Counted from the first letter of the stretch, positions 16,529-25,912 are shown. The stretch: 64,000 bases of DNA from Sphingosinicella terrae (GCF_003347635.1 NZ_QDFY01000012.1:62001-126000); one strand, 5' to 3'. Translations and numbers: made by a program. The notes: generated by a model from the letters alone, not told the origin.

Positions 16529-17566
16529 ATGACGGGTTCCAGCATTGTCCGATTTCCTTCAGGAAAGGCTCCTGTGCCCACGGCCATCGCTTCGATCGAC
16601 AAGGCGGTCGGCGAGCTCATGCTGGTCGCCGATATCGGCGGCACCAATGCCCGCTTCGCCCTTGCGCCGTTGCACGAAGGCGGGACGCCGATCGAGACGC
16701 GCAATTGGCTGGTGGCCGACTTCCCGACCCTGGCCGACGCCGTTTCAGCCTATCTCGACGAGGCCGCGCGCGGCGAGCCCGTTCGCGCCGGCATGATCGC
16801 CGTCGCCGGCCCGGCCAATCGCGACGACGTCAAGATCACCAATTGCAGCTGGACCTTCTCGATCGAAGGTACTCGCCGTGCGCTCGGCTTCGAGCGTCTG
16901 TTCGTCATCAACGACTTCGCGGCGAACAGCTGGGGCATGCTCGACCTCGGCCCGGACCAGCTGACCTCGCTGGGCGGTCCGGCGCCGGCGGATGCGCTCG
17001 CGGGGGTCTTCGCGGTCGTCGGGCCTGGAACCGGTCTCGGGGTGAGCGCGATCCATGCCGCCGCCGAGGACGTTACCGTCTTTTCCAGCGAGGGCGGTCA
17101 CGCGGATTTTGCGCCGGTGAGCGACGAGGAGGTCGAGATCCTCGCCTGGCTCAGGCAGCGCCACCATCGCGTCTCCTACGAGCGGCTGATCTGCGGTCCC
17201 GGCCTTCGCAACATCTATCACGCGATCGGCGGCGACGAGAGCGTGACCAGTCCGGAAGAGGTCACGGCGCGCAAGGATTCGGACTTGCTGGCGCAGCGCG
17301 CGATCCGGATCTTCTGCGAGGTTCTCGGCAGCTTCGCCGGCAACGCCGCCTTGATGTTCGGGTCCTGGCAGGGACTGTTCCTCGCCGGCGGCATGCTCCG
17401 CCCGCTTCGCCAGGAGCTGATGTCCGGCGGCTTCCGCCGCCGCTTCGAGGACAAGGGCCGGTTCGGCGCCGAGCTGGAGCAGGTGCCGACCCTGCTCGTC
17501 GAGGAACCCGCGCTCGGGCTGCTCGGCGCTGCGACGGCGCTGCGCCACCGCCTCGGTTCGGCCTGA
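16529..17566 (+). CDS. glk: Glucokinase
   Basis: A roughly 345-residue ATP-dependent glucokinase of the bacterial Glk family (hexokinase fold). The phosphate motif VADIGGTNARFAL, the catalytic-Asp region (VINDFAANSWG), VVGPGTGLGVS and the GGHADFAP histidine region are all present. The exact start is uncertain: the ATG at 16529 is downstream of the inferred promoter at 16456-16484, whereas an in-frame ATG at 16472 lies within that promoter. It is followed after 60 bases by the Gfo/Idh/MocA gene. It probably phosphorylates the glucose imported by the MFS porter. Confidence 0.9.
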   Translation: MTGSSIVRFPSGKAPVPTAIASIDKAVGELMLVADIGGTNARFALAPLHEGGTPIETRNWLVADFPTLADAVSAYLDEAARGEPVRAGMIAVAGPANRDDVKITNCSWTFSIEGTRRALGFERLFVINDFAANSWGMLDLGPDQLTSLGGPAPADALAGVFAVVGPGTGLGVSAIHAAAEDVTVFSSEGGHADFAPVSDEEVEILAWLRQRHHRVSYERLICGPGLRNIYHAIGGDESVTSPEEVTARKDSDLLAQRAIRIFCEVLGSFAGNAALMFGSWQGLFLAGGMLRPLRQELMSGGFRRRFEDKGRFGAELEQVPTLLVEEPALGLLGAATALRHRLGSA

Positions 17567-17582
17567 CGGAAGGGGAGGGGGC

Positions 17583-17630
17583 ATGAAGGACGAATGCCCT
17601 GCCTTGCCCCGCGCGGCGGCGCGCGCATGA
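17583..17630 (+). CDS. Possible 15-codon leader peptide
   Basis: ATG 17583 is preceded by a very strong GGAAGGGGAGGGGG site and opens a 15-codon frame (MKDECPALPRAAARA) whose TGA overlaps the ATG of the oxidoreductase at 17627 (ATGA). The oxidoreductase itself has no good ribosome site, so translation coupled to this leader is possible. Conservation is untested. Confidence 0.3.
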   Translation: MKDECPALPRAAARA

Positions 17631-18640
17631 CCATCGGCGTCGGCCTGATCGGCTACGGCCTCGGCGGCGCCGTCTTCCACGCGCCCCTGATCCAGGCCTG
17701 TTCGGGACTCTCGCTGGAGGCGGTGGCGACCAGCCGCCCCGGCCCCGCCGGGGTTGCGACCGTGCGCGATCCGCAGGCGCTGATCGACGATCCCGCTCTG
17801 TCGCTGATCGTCGTGGTGACCCCGAACGAGACCCACCTGGCGCTCGCACGCGCGGCCCTCGAGAAGGGGAAGCATGTCGTCATCGATAAGCCGTTCGTGC
17901 CGACGGTCGCCGAGGCGGATGCGCTGATCGCGCTGGCCGAGAGGCAGGACCGGGTGCTCAGCGTCTTCCACAACCGGCGCTGGGACGGTGACTTCCTGAC
18001 CGTGCGCGAGCTCGTCGCCTCCGGGCGTCTGGGCGAGATCATGCTGGCGGAAATGCACTGGGACCGCTTCCGCCTCGGGCTGCGTGCCGGCTGGAAGGAT
18101 CGCGCGGCCGCCGGAACCGGCTTGCTCTACGATCTCGGCTCCCACTTGATCGACCAGGCGCTGCAGCTGTTCGGACCGCCCGACGCCGTTTCGGCCGATA
18201 GCGCGGCGCATCGCGAAGGCGCGGGCATCGACGACTATTTCGATCTCACGCTCGCTTACGGGGAGCGCCGGGTCCGGCTCTGCGCCGCCACGATCGTCAC
18301 CGCACCGCGCCCGCGCTTCGCCCTGCACGGCACCGGTGGCAGCTACGTCAAATACGGCCTCGATCCGCAGGAGCCGCAACTGCAGGCGGAGCTCCGTCCC
18401 GGTGACGAGGGTTTCGCGGTGGAGGATCCGGCGTGGCACGGCATTTTCACCGATCCGGACGGCCGCAACGAGCGCATCGCCACTCGGCCCGGTCGCTATC
18501 TCGATTATTATGCCGGCATCGCTGCGGCGATACGCGGCGAGGCGTCGGTGCCGGTCGATCCGGCCGATGCCCGTTCGGGCCTCGCGCTCATCGAGGCGGC
18601 GCGGCGAAGCGCCGCCGAAGGCCGCACGATCAGGCTTTGA
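17627..18640 (+). CDS. Gfo/Idh/MocA family oxidoreductase (YdgJ-like)
   Basis: A 337-residue NAD(P)-dependent sugar or cyclitol dehydrogenase. The N-terminal Rossmann part reads GLIGYGLGGAVFHAPLI, then VVVTPNETH and the DKPFVPTVAEAD motif that replaces the usual EKP, with VFHNRRWDGDFLTVREL beyond it. This set matches the YdgJ/IolW group, some of which reduce scyllo-inosose. The ATG at 17627 begins the conserved fold; ATG 17594 in frame has no ribosome site. It is coexpressed with glucokinase under the LacI-type operator, so a role in metabolising a glucoside-derived sugar is likely but not proven. It overlaps the end of the convergent membrane-protein gene by 11 bases. Confidence 0.85.
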   Translation: MTIGVGLIGYGLGGAVFHAPLIQACSGLSLEAVATSRPGPAGVATVRDPQALIDDPALSLIVVVTPNETHLALARAALEKGKHVVIDKPFVPTVAEADALIALAERQDRVLSVFHNRRWDGDFLTVRELVASGRLGEIMLAEMHWDRFRLGLRAGWKDRAAAGTGLLYDLGSHLIDQALQLFGPPDAVSADSAAHREGAGIDDYFDLTLAYGERRVRLCAATIVTAPRPRFALHGTGGSYVKYGLDPQEPQLQAELRPGDEGFAVEDPAWHGIFTDPDGRNERIATRPGRYLDYYAGIAAAIRGEASVPVDPADARSGLALIEAARRSAAEGRTIRL

Positions 18641-19124
18641 AGGCCCGGCTCGATCCGTCGCCGCCATCGCGCCGCCGCGTGGCGGCGCTGCCGGCGATCC
18701 GCAGATGCGGCCAGGCGAGCCAGGTGCCCACCGCATAGGTCAGGCCGTAGACCAGCACGACGAGCGTGCTCCAGACCGTGAACGGCGTCGCCATCTGCGG
18801 AATGAAGAACATGGCCGGCCATGGCGCCATGCCGCGGAAGAGATAGATGGCGCTGATCAGGACGAGCGCGGTCCGGATCAGCGGAAGCCGCCGGACGAGC
18901 CCGGCCGCGGAGAAGGCGTAGAGCGACCAGACGAGCAAGACGGCCGCGATGGCGAGGGTAATGGCGGCGGGCATGAGGGAACCGCGCTCCGCCGCTTGGG
19001 CCATCTCTTCACCCGCACCGAAGAAGCGGTACCAGGAGGGGCCACCCAATATCACGCCGACGTGAACCAGCCCCGCGATCGCGCTGAGGATGCCGCCGGC
19101 GATCAGCCATCTGTTCGAGCGCAT
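18630..19124 (-). CDS. Small four-helix membrane protein of unknown function
   Basis: A 164-residue protein with four hydrophobic segments (WLIAGGILSAIAGLVHVGVI; LMPAAITLAIAAVLLVW; LIRTALVLISAIYLF; VWSTLVVLVYGLTYAVG). The first helix carries a His (LVHVG) and the second loop an acidic run. The start at 19124 has a GAGGG site nearby. It follows the TetR gene on the same strand by about 110 bases, so the two may be cotranscribed. I do not recognise the family with certainty. Confidence 0.7.
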   Translation of the reverse strand: MRSNRWLIAGGILSAIAGLVHVGVILGGPSWYRFFGAGEEMAQAAERGSLMPAAITLAIAAVLLVWSLYAFSAAGLVRRLPLIRTALVLISAIYLFRGMAPWPAMFFIPQMATPFTVWSTLVVLVYGLTYAVGTWLAWPHLRIAGSAATRRRDGGDGSSRAFKA

Positions 19125-19233
19125 CTGCGTTTCCCTCAACCTCTCTCGATTTTCCGCGGTGGGAGCCTGCACCAGCGCGGCCGGGACGCCAATCGAAACC
19201 GGCAGCGCAGCGTTGTCGCGACCGGGCGAGCGG

Positions 19234-19830
19234 TCAGCGTCCGCCGGCCGCCGCCAGCGCTTCGCGCACTCGCGCGAGCGCCGCCTCCTGGGGACGGTCT
19301 TCGCCGAGCAAGGCGAAGGTGCCGGTGAGGGCGAAGACGCAATGGCCGTGGACTGTCGCCACCAGCGATCTGGCGAGCGCCGCCGCCTTGTTACGGGCTT
19401 CCTCTGGCAGCACCTTCGCAATCTCCGCCTCGACCATGCCGGTGAGCTCGCCGCGCTGCTTGCGATACCGCTCCGGCAGGTCGCTGCCCTCGGGCGTGCG
19501 ATGCTCGTAGATCGCCATCCACAGATTGGAGTTCTCCGAGGCGAAGCGGAAATAGCCGTCGACGAGGACGGCGATCCGGTCCTCCGGATCCTCGGCGAGC
19601 CGCTCGGCCATCGCCGCCGCCCACATCAGGAAGGTGCGGCTGTTGATCGCGAGGATCAGCCGATGGTTGCTGTCGAACAGATTGTAGAGCGTGCCTACCG
19701 AATAGCCGACCCTCTTGGCCACCTCGCGCGCGGAGAAGCGGGGATAGCCGACCTCCGCCATCAGGCGATGCCCTTCGGCGAGGATCAGTTCCTCCAGCTC
19801 TTCCCGGCTGTGGTCGGAACGGCGTCCCAT
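19234..19830 (-). CDS. TetR family regulator
   Basis: A 198-residue TetR-type repressor with an N-terminal helix-turn-helix (EVGYPRFSAREVAKRVGYSV, GTLYNLF) and a helical C-terminal sensor that contains SLVATVHGHCVFALTGTFA, resembling the WHG-type C-terminal domain. It is divergent from the LplT-Aas fusion gene, and two 17-bp palindromes sit in between, 21 and 44 bases upstream of its ATG. It probably represses both itself and the fusion gene, perhaps sensing an acyl or lysophospholipid signal; the ligand is guesswork. Confidence 0.88.
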   Translation of the reverse strand: MGRRSDHSREELEELILAEGHRLMAEVGYPRFSAREVAKRVGYSVGTLYNLFDSNHRLILAINSRTFLMWAAAMAERLAEDPEDRIAVLVDGYFRFASENSNLWMAIYEHRTPEGSDLPERYRKQRGELTGMVEAEIAKVLPEEARNKAAALARSLVATVHGHCVFALTGTFALLGEDRPQEAALARVREALAAAGGR

Positions 19831-19850
19831 CGAGCCGCGCTAGGCATTTA

Positions 19851-19890
19851 ATTGAGCAGCGTCCAATTATTTTATTGAGCGCCGCTCAAT
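19851..19890. promoter_or_regulatory. Two tandem TetR-type operators
   Basis: Site 2 (19874-19890) is ATTGAGCG-C-CGCTCAAT, a perfect 8-bp inverted repeat around one base. Site 1 (19851-19867), ATTGAGCA-G-CGTCCAAT, is an imperfect copy with the same 17-bp length. They are 23 bp apart start to start, so both face the same side of the helix, between the TetR gene and the divergent acyltransferase fusion. Confidence 0.75.
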
Positions 19891-20021
19891 ACCGTGTCAT
19901 CTGCATCTCGGCCGACGATTCGCTCGGCCGAGTGGGAGTGACCGAAAATGCCCGCCCGTCTTGGTCCCCAGGCTGCCGTCGAGGCGGCTTCCGTCGCCTC
20001 CTGAGGGAAGGAACCCATCCC

Positions 20022-23000
20022 ATGTCCGCCCCCGACCTCACCTTGCTCGGCAAGCGCCGTTTCGCGCCTTTGTTCGTGGTCCAGTTCCTGGGCGCCCTCA
20101 ACGACAATCTCCTCAAGTTCGCGATGCTGTTCTTCGCGAGCTTCACCCTGTTCGCGGCGCAGCCGGAAAAGTCCGAACTGCTCGCCACCGTCGCCACGGG
20201 CATCTTCATCCTCCCCTTCTTCCTCTTCTCGGCGCTGGCCGGGGAGCTGGCCGACGCCTGGGACAAGGCTAAGCTCATCCGGCTGGTGAAGGCGGCCGAG
20301 ATCGGCTTCCTCGCCGTCGGCCTCGCCGGCTTCTGGGTCGGATCGGTGCCGCTGCTGCTCGCCGCCTTGTTCCTGATGGGCTGCCATTCGACCCTGTTCG
20401 GCCCGATCAAATATTCGATCCTGCCCCAGCATCTGCGGGAGGGCGAGATCATGGGCGGCACCGGGCTCATCGAGGCCGGCACCTTCCTCGCCATCCTCGC
20501 CGGGCAGCTGCTCGCCGGCCTGGTCGAGCCGTGGCAGGCGGGGGCGATCGCCGTCGGCCTCGCGGTCGTCGGATTCCTCGCCAGCCTCGCCGTGCCCCCG
20601 GCGCCTCCCGCAGCCGATCGCGTGCCGATCCGGCTCAATCCGCTTCGCGGCACCTGGGAGGTGCTGAACCTGGCGCGCGGCGGCCGCGGGATCTGGCTGT
20701 GCATCCTCGGCATCAGCTGGTTCTTCGCCGTGGGCGCCGTCCTTCTCTCCGCCTTTGCGCCGCTCGTCTCCGGCGAGCTCGGCGGCCGCCAGGCGCTGGT
20801 GACGGCCTTCCTGATCGTCTTCTCGGTCTCGGTCGCCCTGGGATCCCTTACCGTCAACCGCCTGCTGAAGGGCGAGGTGTCGGCGCGCTATGTCCCGGTC
20901 TCCGCACTCGCGCTCGCCGGCTTCATGATCGATCTGTGGCTGGCGACGCGCGGATTCGTCGTGCGCACGCCCGATGCCGGCTTCGCCGCCTTCTGGGCGA
21001 GCCCGGGCAGCCTGCGCATCCTCGTCGATCTCGCCGGCATCGCCTTCGCCGGCGGCATGTTCATCGTTCCCCTTTACGCGATCCTGCAGACCGCGAGCCC
21101 GCCGGAGGAACGCTCGCGGATCATCGCCGCCAACAATGTCGTCAATGCCGGCGTGACGGTCCTGCTCGTCCTTGCGGCCACGCTGCTCGTCGCCGCCGGC
21201 ACCTCGATGCCGGGCCTGGTCGGGGCGCTCGGCTTCGCCACCCTCGCCGTCGCCTTGATCTCCTGCTGGCTGCTGCCGGAGACGGTGATCAAGTCGCTCG
21301 TCCGCGGCCTGCTCAGGCTCCTCTACCGCGTCGAGGTGCACGGTGCCGAGAACATGCCTCAGCCGGGCGAGCGCGCGGTCGTCGTCGTCAACCACGTCTC
21401 CTGGCTGGACGGGCTGCTGCTCGCCGCCTTCCTCCCCGGCAAACCGGTCTTCGCAATCAACAGCCATGTCGCGCGGCGCTGGTGGATCCGGCCGGCCTTC
21501 AAGCTGTTCCGCGCCTTCCCGGTCGATCCCACCAACCCGATGTCGACCAAGGCGATGGTCCGCGCGGTCCGGGAGGGGAACACCCTCGTCATCTTCCCGG
21601 AGGGGCGGATCACCGTCACCGGCGCGCTCATGAAGATATTCGACGGACCCGGCATGGTCGCGGACAAGGCCGATGCGCCGATCGTGCCGGTGCGGATCGC
21701 CGGCGCCCAATATACGCCTTTCTCGCGCCTCAGGGGCAAGGTGCGGCTGCGTCCCTTCCCGAAGATCGACCTCAATGTCCTACCGCCGCGCCGCTTCACG
21801 ATCGAGGGCGAGATGACGGCGCGCGAGCGCCGCGCCGCCGCCGGCCGCCGCCTTTACGACGAGATGAGCGGGATGATCTTCGCCACCTCCGACATCGATC
21901 GCAGCCTCTTCCGGGCGCTGCTCGACGCCCGCTCGCTCCACGGCGGCAAGGCGCTGGTCGTCGAGGATATCCGCCGCGAACCGCTGAGCTACGCCCGCCT
22001 TGTCGCCGGAAGCCTGGCTCTTGGCCGGGCGCTCGAGCGGCGCACCGCGCCCGGCGAGGCGACCGGGCTGCTCCTGCCCAACATCGCCGGCACCGTGGCC
22101 GGCTTCTTCGCCCTTCAGGCGATCGGCCGGGTGCCGGCGATGCTCAACTATACGGCCGGCCTCGCCAATATCGAGGCGGCCTGCACCGTGGCGCAGGTCC
22201 GCACGATCGTCACCGCCCGAGCCTTCGTCGATCAGGCCAAGCTGCAGCCGATCGTCGATGCCCTCGCCGGGCGCGGGCTCTCGATCCTCTATCTCGAGGA
22301 TCTCGCCGCCGGCATCGGCCGCTGGGGCAAGTTCCGAGCGCTGCTCGCTTCCCGCTTCGCCGGCCGCCTCCATCGTCGCCGCGGCGTCTCGCCGGACGAT
22401 CCCGCGGTCATCCTGTTCACCAGCGGCTCGGAAGGCCTGCCCAAGGGCGTGGTGCTCACCCATCGCAACCTGCTCGCCAACTGCCACCAATTGTCGGCGC
22501 GGATCGACTTCAGCTCGGCCGATCTGGTGCTGAACGCGCTTCCTGTCTTCCACAGCTTCGGCCTGACCGGCGGCACGCTGCTTCCGATCCTCAGCGGCAT
22601 TCGCAGCCTGCTCTATCCGAACCCGCTCCATTACCGGATCGTCCCGGCTCTGGCCTATGACAGCGGCGCCACCATCCTGTTCGGCACCGACACCTTCCTC
22701 GCCGGCTATGCCCGCTTGGCGCACAATTACGACTTCTATTCGCTGCGCTACGTCTTCGCCGGCGCGGAGCGGGTCCGCGACGAGACCCGCCGCACCTGGA
22801 GCGAGAAGTTCGGCCTGCGCATCCTCGAAGGCTATGGCGCGACCGAGGCCGGGCCGGTCATCGCCGTCAACACGCCGATGCACTTCCGCGCCGGGAGCGT
22901 CGGGCGGCTGCTGCCCGGCATCGAGGGTCGGCTCGAGGACGTGCCGGGCATCGACGAGGGCGGCCGGCTGTTCGTCCGCGGCCCCAACATCATGGCGGGC

Positions 23001-23438
23001 TATCTCAAGGTCGAGGCGCCGGGCCAGCTCCAGCCGCCGGAGGAGGGCTGGCACGACACCGGCGACATCGTCACGCTCGACGATTCAGGCTTCGTCGCCA
23101 TAAGCGGCCGCGCCAAGCGCTTCGCCAAGATCGGCGGCGAGATGGTCTCGCTGCCCGCGGTCGAGGGTTATGCGGGATCGGTCTGGCCGGAGGCGGCGCA
23201 TGCCGTCGTCACCCGCGCCGATCCGCGCAAGGGCGAGCAGCTCGTCCTCTTCACCACCCGCGCCGGTGCCGCCGCGGCCGAGCTCCAGGCCTGGGCGCGT
23301 GCCCATGGCGTCGCCGAGCTCGCCGTCCCGCGCGACATCAGGGTCGTCGAGGCGCTGCCCGTCCTTGGCACCGGCAAGACCGACTATGTCGCGCTCACCG
23401 CGCTCGCCGCCGGAGGAGGCCAGGCACGCGCGGCCTGA
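20022..23438 (+). CDS. LplT-Aas fusion: lysophospholipid transporter/acyltransferase/acyl-ACP synthetase
   Basis: A 1138-residue, three-part protein. Residues 1-420 are a 12-helix MFS transporter like LplT (FVVQFLGALNDNLLKFA, typical GALNDN motif). Residues about 440-640 form a PlsC-type acyltransferase with NHVSWLDG (His458, Asp463) and FPEGRIT. Residues about 660-1138 form an AMP-forming acyl ligase with LFTSGSEGLPKGVVLTH, EGYGATEAGP and HDTGDIV. In E. coli LplT and Aas are separate proteins that flip and reacylate 2-acyl lysophospholipids; here they are fused. The ATG at 20022 has GGGAAGGAA upstream. It is controlled, by inference, through the operators at 19851-19890. Confidence 0.92.
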   Translation: MSAPDLTLLGKRRFAPLFVVQFLGALNDNLLKFAMLFFASFTLFAAQPEKSELLATVATGIFILPFFLFSALAGELADAWDKAKLIRLVKAAEIGFLAVGLAGFWVGSVPLLLAALFLMGCHSTLFGPIKYSILPQHLREGEIMGGTGLIEAGTFLAILAGQLLAGLVEPWQAGAIAVGLAVVGFLASLAVPPAPPAADRVPIRLNPLRGTWEVLNLARGGRGIWLCILGISWFFAVGAVLLSAFAPLVSGELGGRQALVTAFLIVFSVSVALGSLTVNRLLKGEVSARYVPVSALALAGFMIDLWLATRGFVVRTPDAGFAAFWASPGSLRILVDLAGIAFAGGMFIVPLYAILQTASPPEERSRIIAANNVVNAGVTVLLVLAATLLVAAGTSMPGLVGALGFATLAVALISCWLLPETVIKSLVRGLLRLLYRVEVHGAENMPQPGERAVVVVNHVSWLDGLLLAAFLPGKPVFAINSHVARRWWIRPAFKLFRAFPVDPTNPMSTKAMVRAVREGNTLVIFPEGRITVTGALMKIFDGPGMVADKADAPIVPVRIAGAQYTPFSRLRGKVRLRPFPKIDLNVLPPRRFTIEGEMTARERRAAAGRRLYDEMSGMIFATSDIDRSLFRALLDARSLHGGKALVVEDIRREPLSYARLVAGSLALGRALERRTAPGEATGLLLPNIAGTVAGFFALQAIGRVPAMLNYTAGLANIEAACTVAQVRTIVTARAFVDQAKLQPIVDALAGRGLSILYLEDLAAGIGRWGKFRALLASRFAGRLHRRRGVSPDDPAVILFTSGSEGLPKGVVLTHRNLLANCHQLSARIDFSSADLVLNALPVFHSFGLTGGTLLPILSGIRSLLYPNPLHYRIVPALAYDSGATILFGTDTFLAGYARLAHNYDFYSLRYVFAGAERVRDETRRTWSEKFGLRILEGYGATEAGPVIAVNTPMHFRAGSVGRLLPGIEGRLEDVPGIDEGGRLFVRGPNIMAGYLKVEAPGQLQPPEEGWHDTGDIVTLDDSGFVAISGRAKRFAKIGGEMVSLPAVEGYAGSVWPEAAHAVVTRADPRKGEQLVLFTTRAGAAAAELQAWARAHGVAELAVPRDIRVVEALPVLGTGKTDYVALTALAAGGGQARAA

Positions 23439-23511
23439 AGACACTCCCCCGGGGAGGGGGAGGGGCGGGTGAGGGAGTTTGGTGGCCGAGGCTTCTTCTC
23501 GGCGGTCGGCC

Positions 23512-24369
23512 TCAGATGAACGGCTTCCCGCCTGTCACCGCCACCGTCGAACCGGACACGTAGCTCGCCTCGTCGGAAGCCAGCATGACATAGACCGGCG
23601 CCAGTTCCGCGGGCTGGCCCGGCCGGCCGAGCGGCGTGTCGCCGCCGAACTCGCGCACCTTCTCGTCCGGCATGGTCGAGGGGATGAGTGGGGTCCAGAT
23701 CGGTCCGGGCGCCACGCAATTGGCACGGATGCCCTTCTCCGCGAGCAGCTGCGCAAGGCCGCCGGTATAATTCTGGATCGCGCCCTTGGTCGTCGCGTAG
23801 GCGAGCAGCTGCGGGCGCGGCATGTCGGCGTTGATCGAGGTCGTGTTGATGATCGATCCGCCATTTTCCATGTGCTTCACCGCCGCCTTGGTGAGGTAGA
23901 ACATGGCGTGGATGTTGATCCGGAACGTCATGTCCCATTCCTCGTCGGGTATCTCGTCGACCTCCTCGAACGTCGCCTGGTGCGCGGCATTGTTGACGAG
24001 CACGTCGATCCGGCCGAATTCCTCGACGGCCTTCGCGACGAGGGCGCGGCAATGGGCGGGATCGCCGATGTCGCCGGGGAAGAGCAAAGCCTTGCGCCCG
24101 GCCTCCTCGATCCAGCGCCGGCATTCCTGCGCGTCTTCCTCCTCCTCGGCCAGATAGCTGATGAGCACGTCCGCGCCCTCCCGGGCGAAGGCGATCGCCA
24201 CGGCCCGGCCGATGCCGCTGTCGCCGCCGGTGATGATCGCCTTCTTGCCCTCCAGGCGCCCGGAGCCGCGATAGCTTTCCTCGCCATGATCGGGCGTGGT
24301 GCGCATCGCGCCGGTCATTCCGGGCATCGGCTGATGGGGCTCGTCGAACGGGGGCTTGGGCTTGCGCAT
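23512..24369 (-). CDS. Short-chain dehydrogenase/reductase (YghA/YhdG-like)
   Basis: A 285-residue SDR with an extended hydrophilic N-terminus (about 40 residues, Pro-rich) before the Rossmann motif AIITGGDSGIGRAVA. The NNAAHQ segment, catalytic Ser in TTSIN and the Tyr-x-x-x-Lys in AYATTKGA are intact, and the end GGKPFI is typical of the general-stress glucose-dehydrogenase-like SDRs YghA/YhdG. It is convergent with the LplT-Aas fusion gene; the 73 bases between hold G-rich hairpins. It is about 70 bases downstream of the ChrA gene on the same strand. Confidence 0.88.
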   Translation of the reverse strand: MRKPKPPFDEPHQPMPGMTGAMRTTPDHGEESYRGSGRLEGKKAIITGGDSGIGRAVAIAFAREGADVLISYLAEEEEDAQECRRWIEEAGRKALLFPGDIGDPAHCRALVAKAVEEFGRIDVLVNNAAHQATFEEVDEIPDEEWDMTFRINIHAMFYLTKAAVKHMENGGSIINTTSINADMPRPQLLAYATTKGAIQNYTGGLAQLLAEKGIRANCVAPGPIWTPLIPSTMPDEKVREFGGDTPLGRPGQPAELAPVYVMLASDEASYVSGSTVAVTGGKPFI

Positions 24370-24442
24370 CGGACCTTCCTCGGCTGGCTGAGCAAGGGCA
24401 ACCGCCGCAGCGCCGGACGGTTCCGGTGGAACGGCGGCAGCT

Positions 24443-25840
24443 TCAGATCCCGATCAGCCCGCGCAGCACCAGACCCGCCGCCGCACAGCCGCCGAGCAGC
24501 ACCGGCAGGCCCGCCTTGAAGCGCAGGGCGAGCAGCAGCGCCGCCGCCGAAAGCGCGGCCGCCGTCGGATCCAGGCTGGTCCAGTCGGGCAGGTCGATCC
24601 GAAGCGGGCCGATCGCGCCCCGCTCCACGCGCGCGAACAGGAAGTGGAGCGCGAACCACATGGCGAGATTGAGGATCACGCCGACCACCGCCGCGGTGAT
24701 TGCGGCGAGTGCGGCGGCGAGCGCGGCATGGCTGCGCAATTTCTCGATGAACGGTGCGCCGACCAGGATCCACAGGAAGCAGGGGGTGAAGGTGACCCAG
24801 GTGGTGAGCAGGCCGCCCAGCGTGCCGGCGAGGAGCGGCGGCAGCCCGTCCGGATGGCGATAGGCGCCGAGGAAGCCGACGAACTGGGTCACCATGATCA
24901 GCGGCCCGGGTGTCGTCTCGGCGAGGCCGAGGCCGTCGAGCATCTCGGTGGCGGTGAGCCAGCCATAATCCTCCACCGCCGCCTGGGCGACATAGGCGAG
25001 GACGGCATAGGCGCCGCCGAAGGTGACCACGGCCATTTGCGAGAAGAAGGTGCCGATCTGGCCGAAGGCGCTGTCCGGTCCCGCGGCGAGCAGGATCGCG
25101 GCGACCGGCGCCAGCCAGAGCAGGAGGAAGGCGCCGCCGGTGACGAGCGCGCGCCGGAGGTTCGGCCTGGCATGGTCGGGCACGCCTTCACCGAGCGCGC
25201 TTTCGGCATCGGTGAGCACCGGGGCCTTGCCGCCGCCATGGCCGAGGGCGGCAAAGGCGCGGCTCCCCCGGCGTCCGGCGACATAGCCGAGGATGGCGGC
25301 GCCGAGCACGATCAGCGGGAAAGGAACCTGGAAGAGGAAGAGGCCGACGAAGGCCGCGGCGGCGACGGCGAGGCGCGCCCGATTGCCGAGGGCGCGGGCG
25401 CCGATCCGGAACACGGCCTGGAAGACGATCGCCAGCACCGCCGCCTTCAATCCGAAGAATAGGGCGGCGACCGGGCCGGCATCGCCCCACAGGACGTAAA
25501 GCCAGCTCAGCGCCATGATCGCGGCGAGGCCGGGAAGGATGAACAGCCCGCCGGCGACCAGTGCCCCCTTCGTCCGGTGGAGCAGCCAGCCGACATAGGT
25601 GGCGAGCTGCTGCGCCTCCGGCCCGGGCAGCAGCATGCAGAAATTGAGCGCGTGCAGGAATCGCGCCTCGCCGATCCACTTCTTCTCCTCGACGAGGATG
25701 CGGTGCATCACCGCGATCTGGCCGGCCGGTCCGCCGAAGCTCAGCAGGGCGATCCGCGCCCAGACCCGCGCCGCCTCGGCGAAGGCGATGCCGTGGTCGC
25801 TGGGCCCCGGCGCCTGGGATTCGGGGAAAAAATCATCCAT
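24443..25840 (-). CDS. chrA: Chromate transporter ChrA
   Basis: A two-domain CHR superfamily membrane protein of about 465 residues. Each half starts with a GGP-like motif: SFGGPAGQIAVMHR in the N-half and TFGGAYAVLAYV in the C-half. LLPGPEAQQLATYVG and ETTPGPLIMVTQFVG are the paired PGP motifs. ChrA proteins export chromate by proton exchange, and sulfate may compete. ATG 25840 has AGGGCGACC before it; an in-frame ATG at 25867 lacks a ribosome site. It is followed in the same direction by an SDR and preceded by a porin-like gene and a TSUP exporter, an oxyanion-handling context. Confidence 0.9.
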   Translation of the reverse strand: MDDFFPESQAPGPSDHGIAFAEAARVWARIALLSFGGPAGQIAVMHRILVEEKKWIGEARFLHALNFCMLLPGPEAQQLATYVGWLLHRTKGALVAGGLFILPGLAAIMALSWLYVLWGDAGPVAALFFGLKAAVLAIVFQAVFRIGARALGNRARLAVAAAAFVGLFLFQVPFPLIVLGAAILGYVAGRRGSRAFAALGHGGGKAPVLTDAESALGEGVPDHARPNLRRALVTGGAFLLLWLAPVAAILLAAGPDSAFGQIGTFFSQMAVVTFGGAYAVLAYVAQAAVEDYGWLTATEMLDGLGLAETTPGPLIMVTQFVGFLGAYRHPDGLPPLLAGTLGGLLTTWVTFTPCFLWILVGAPFIEKLRSHAALAAALAAITAAVVGVILNLAMWFALHFLFARVERGAIGPLRIDLPDWTSLDPTAAALSAAALLLALRFKAGLPVLLGGCAAAGLVLRGLIGI

Positions 25841-25912
25841 GCCGGTCGCCCTGCTCTCGCCATCCATCGCAGGGGCGCAGCGCGAGGTCCATCGTCCGCG
25901 GCGTCCGAGCTG

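Noticed and set aside
23444-23502. Rho-independent terminator between the LplT-Aas fusion and the SDR
   Set aside because: CTCCCC-GGGGAG folds with almost no loop, and the CCGAG/CTCGG stem has no T tract; only generic G-rich repeats can be claimed.
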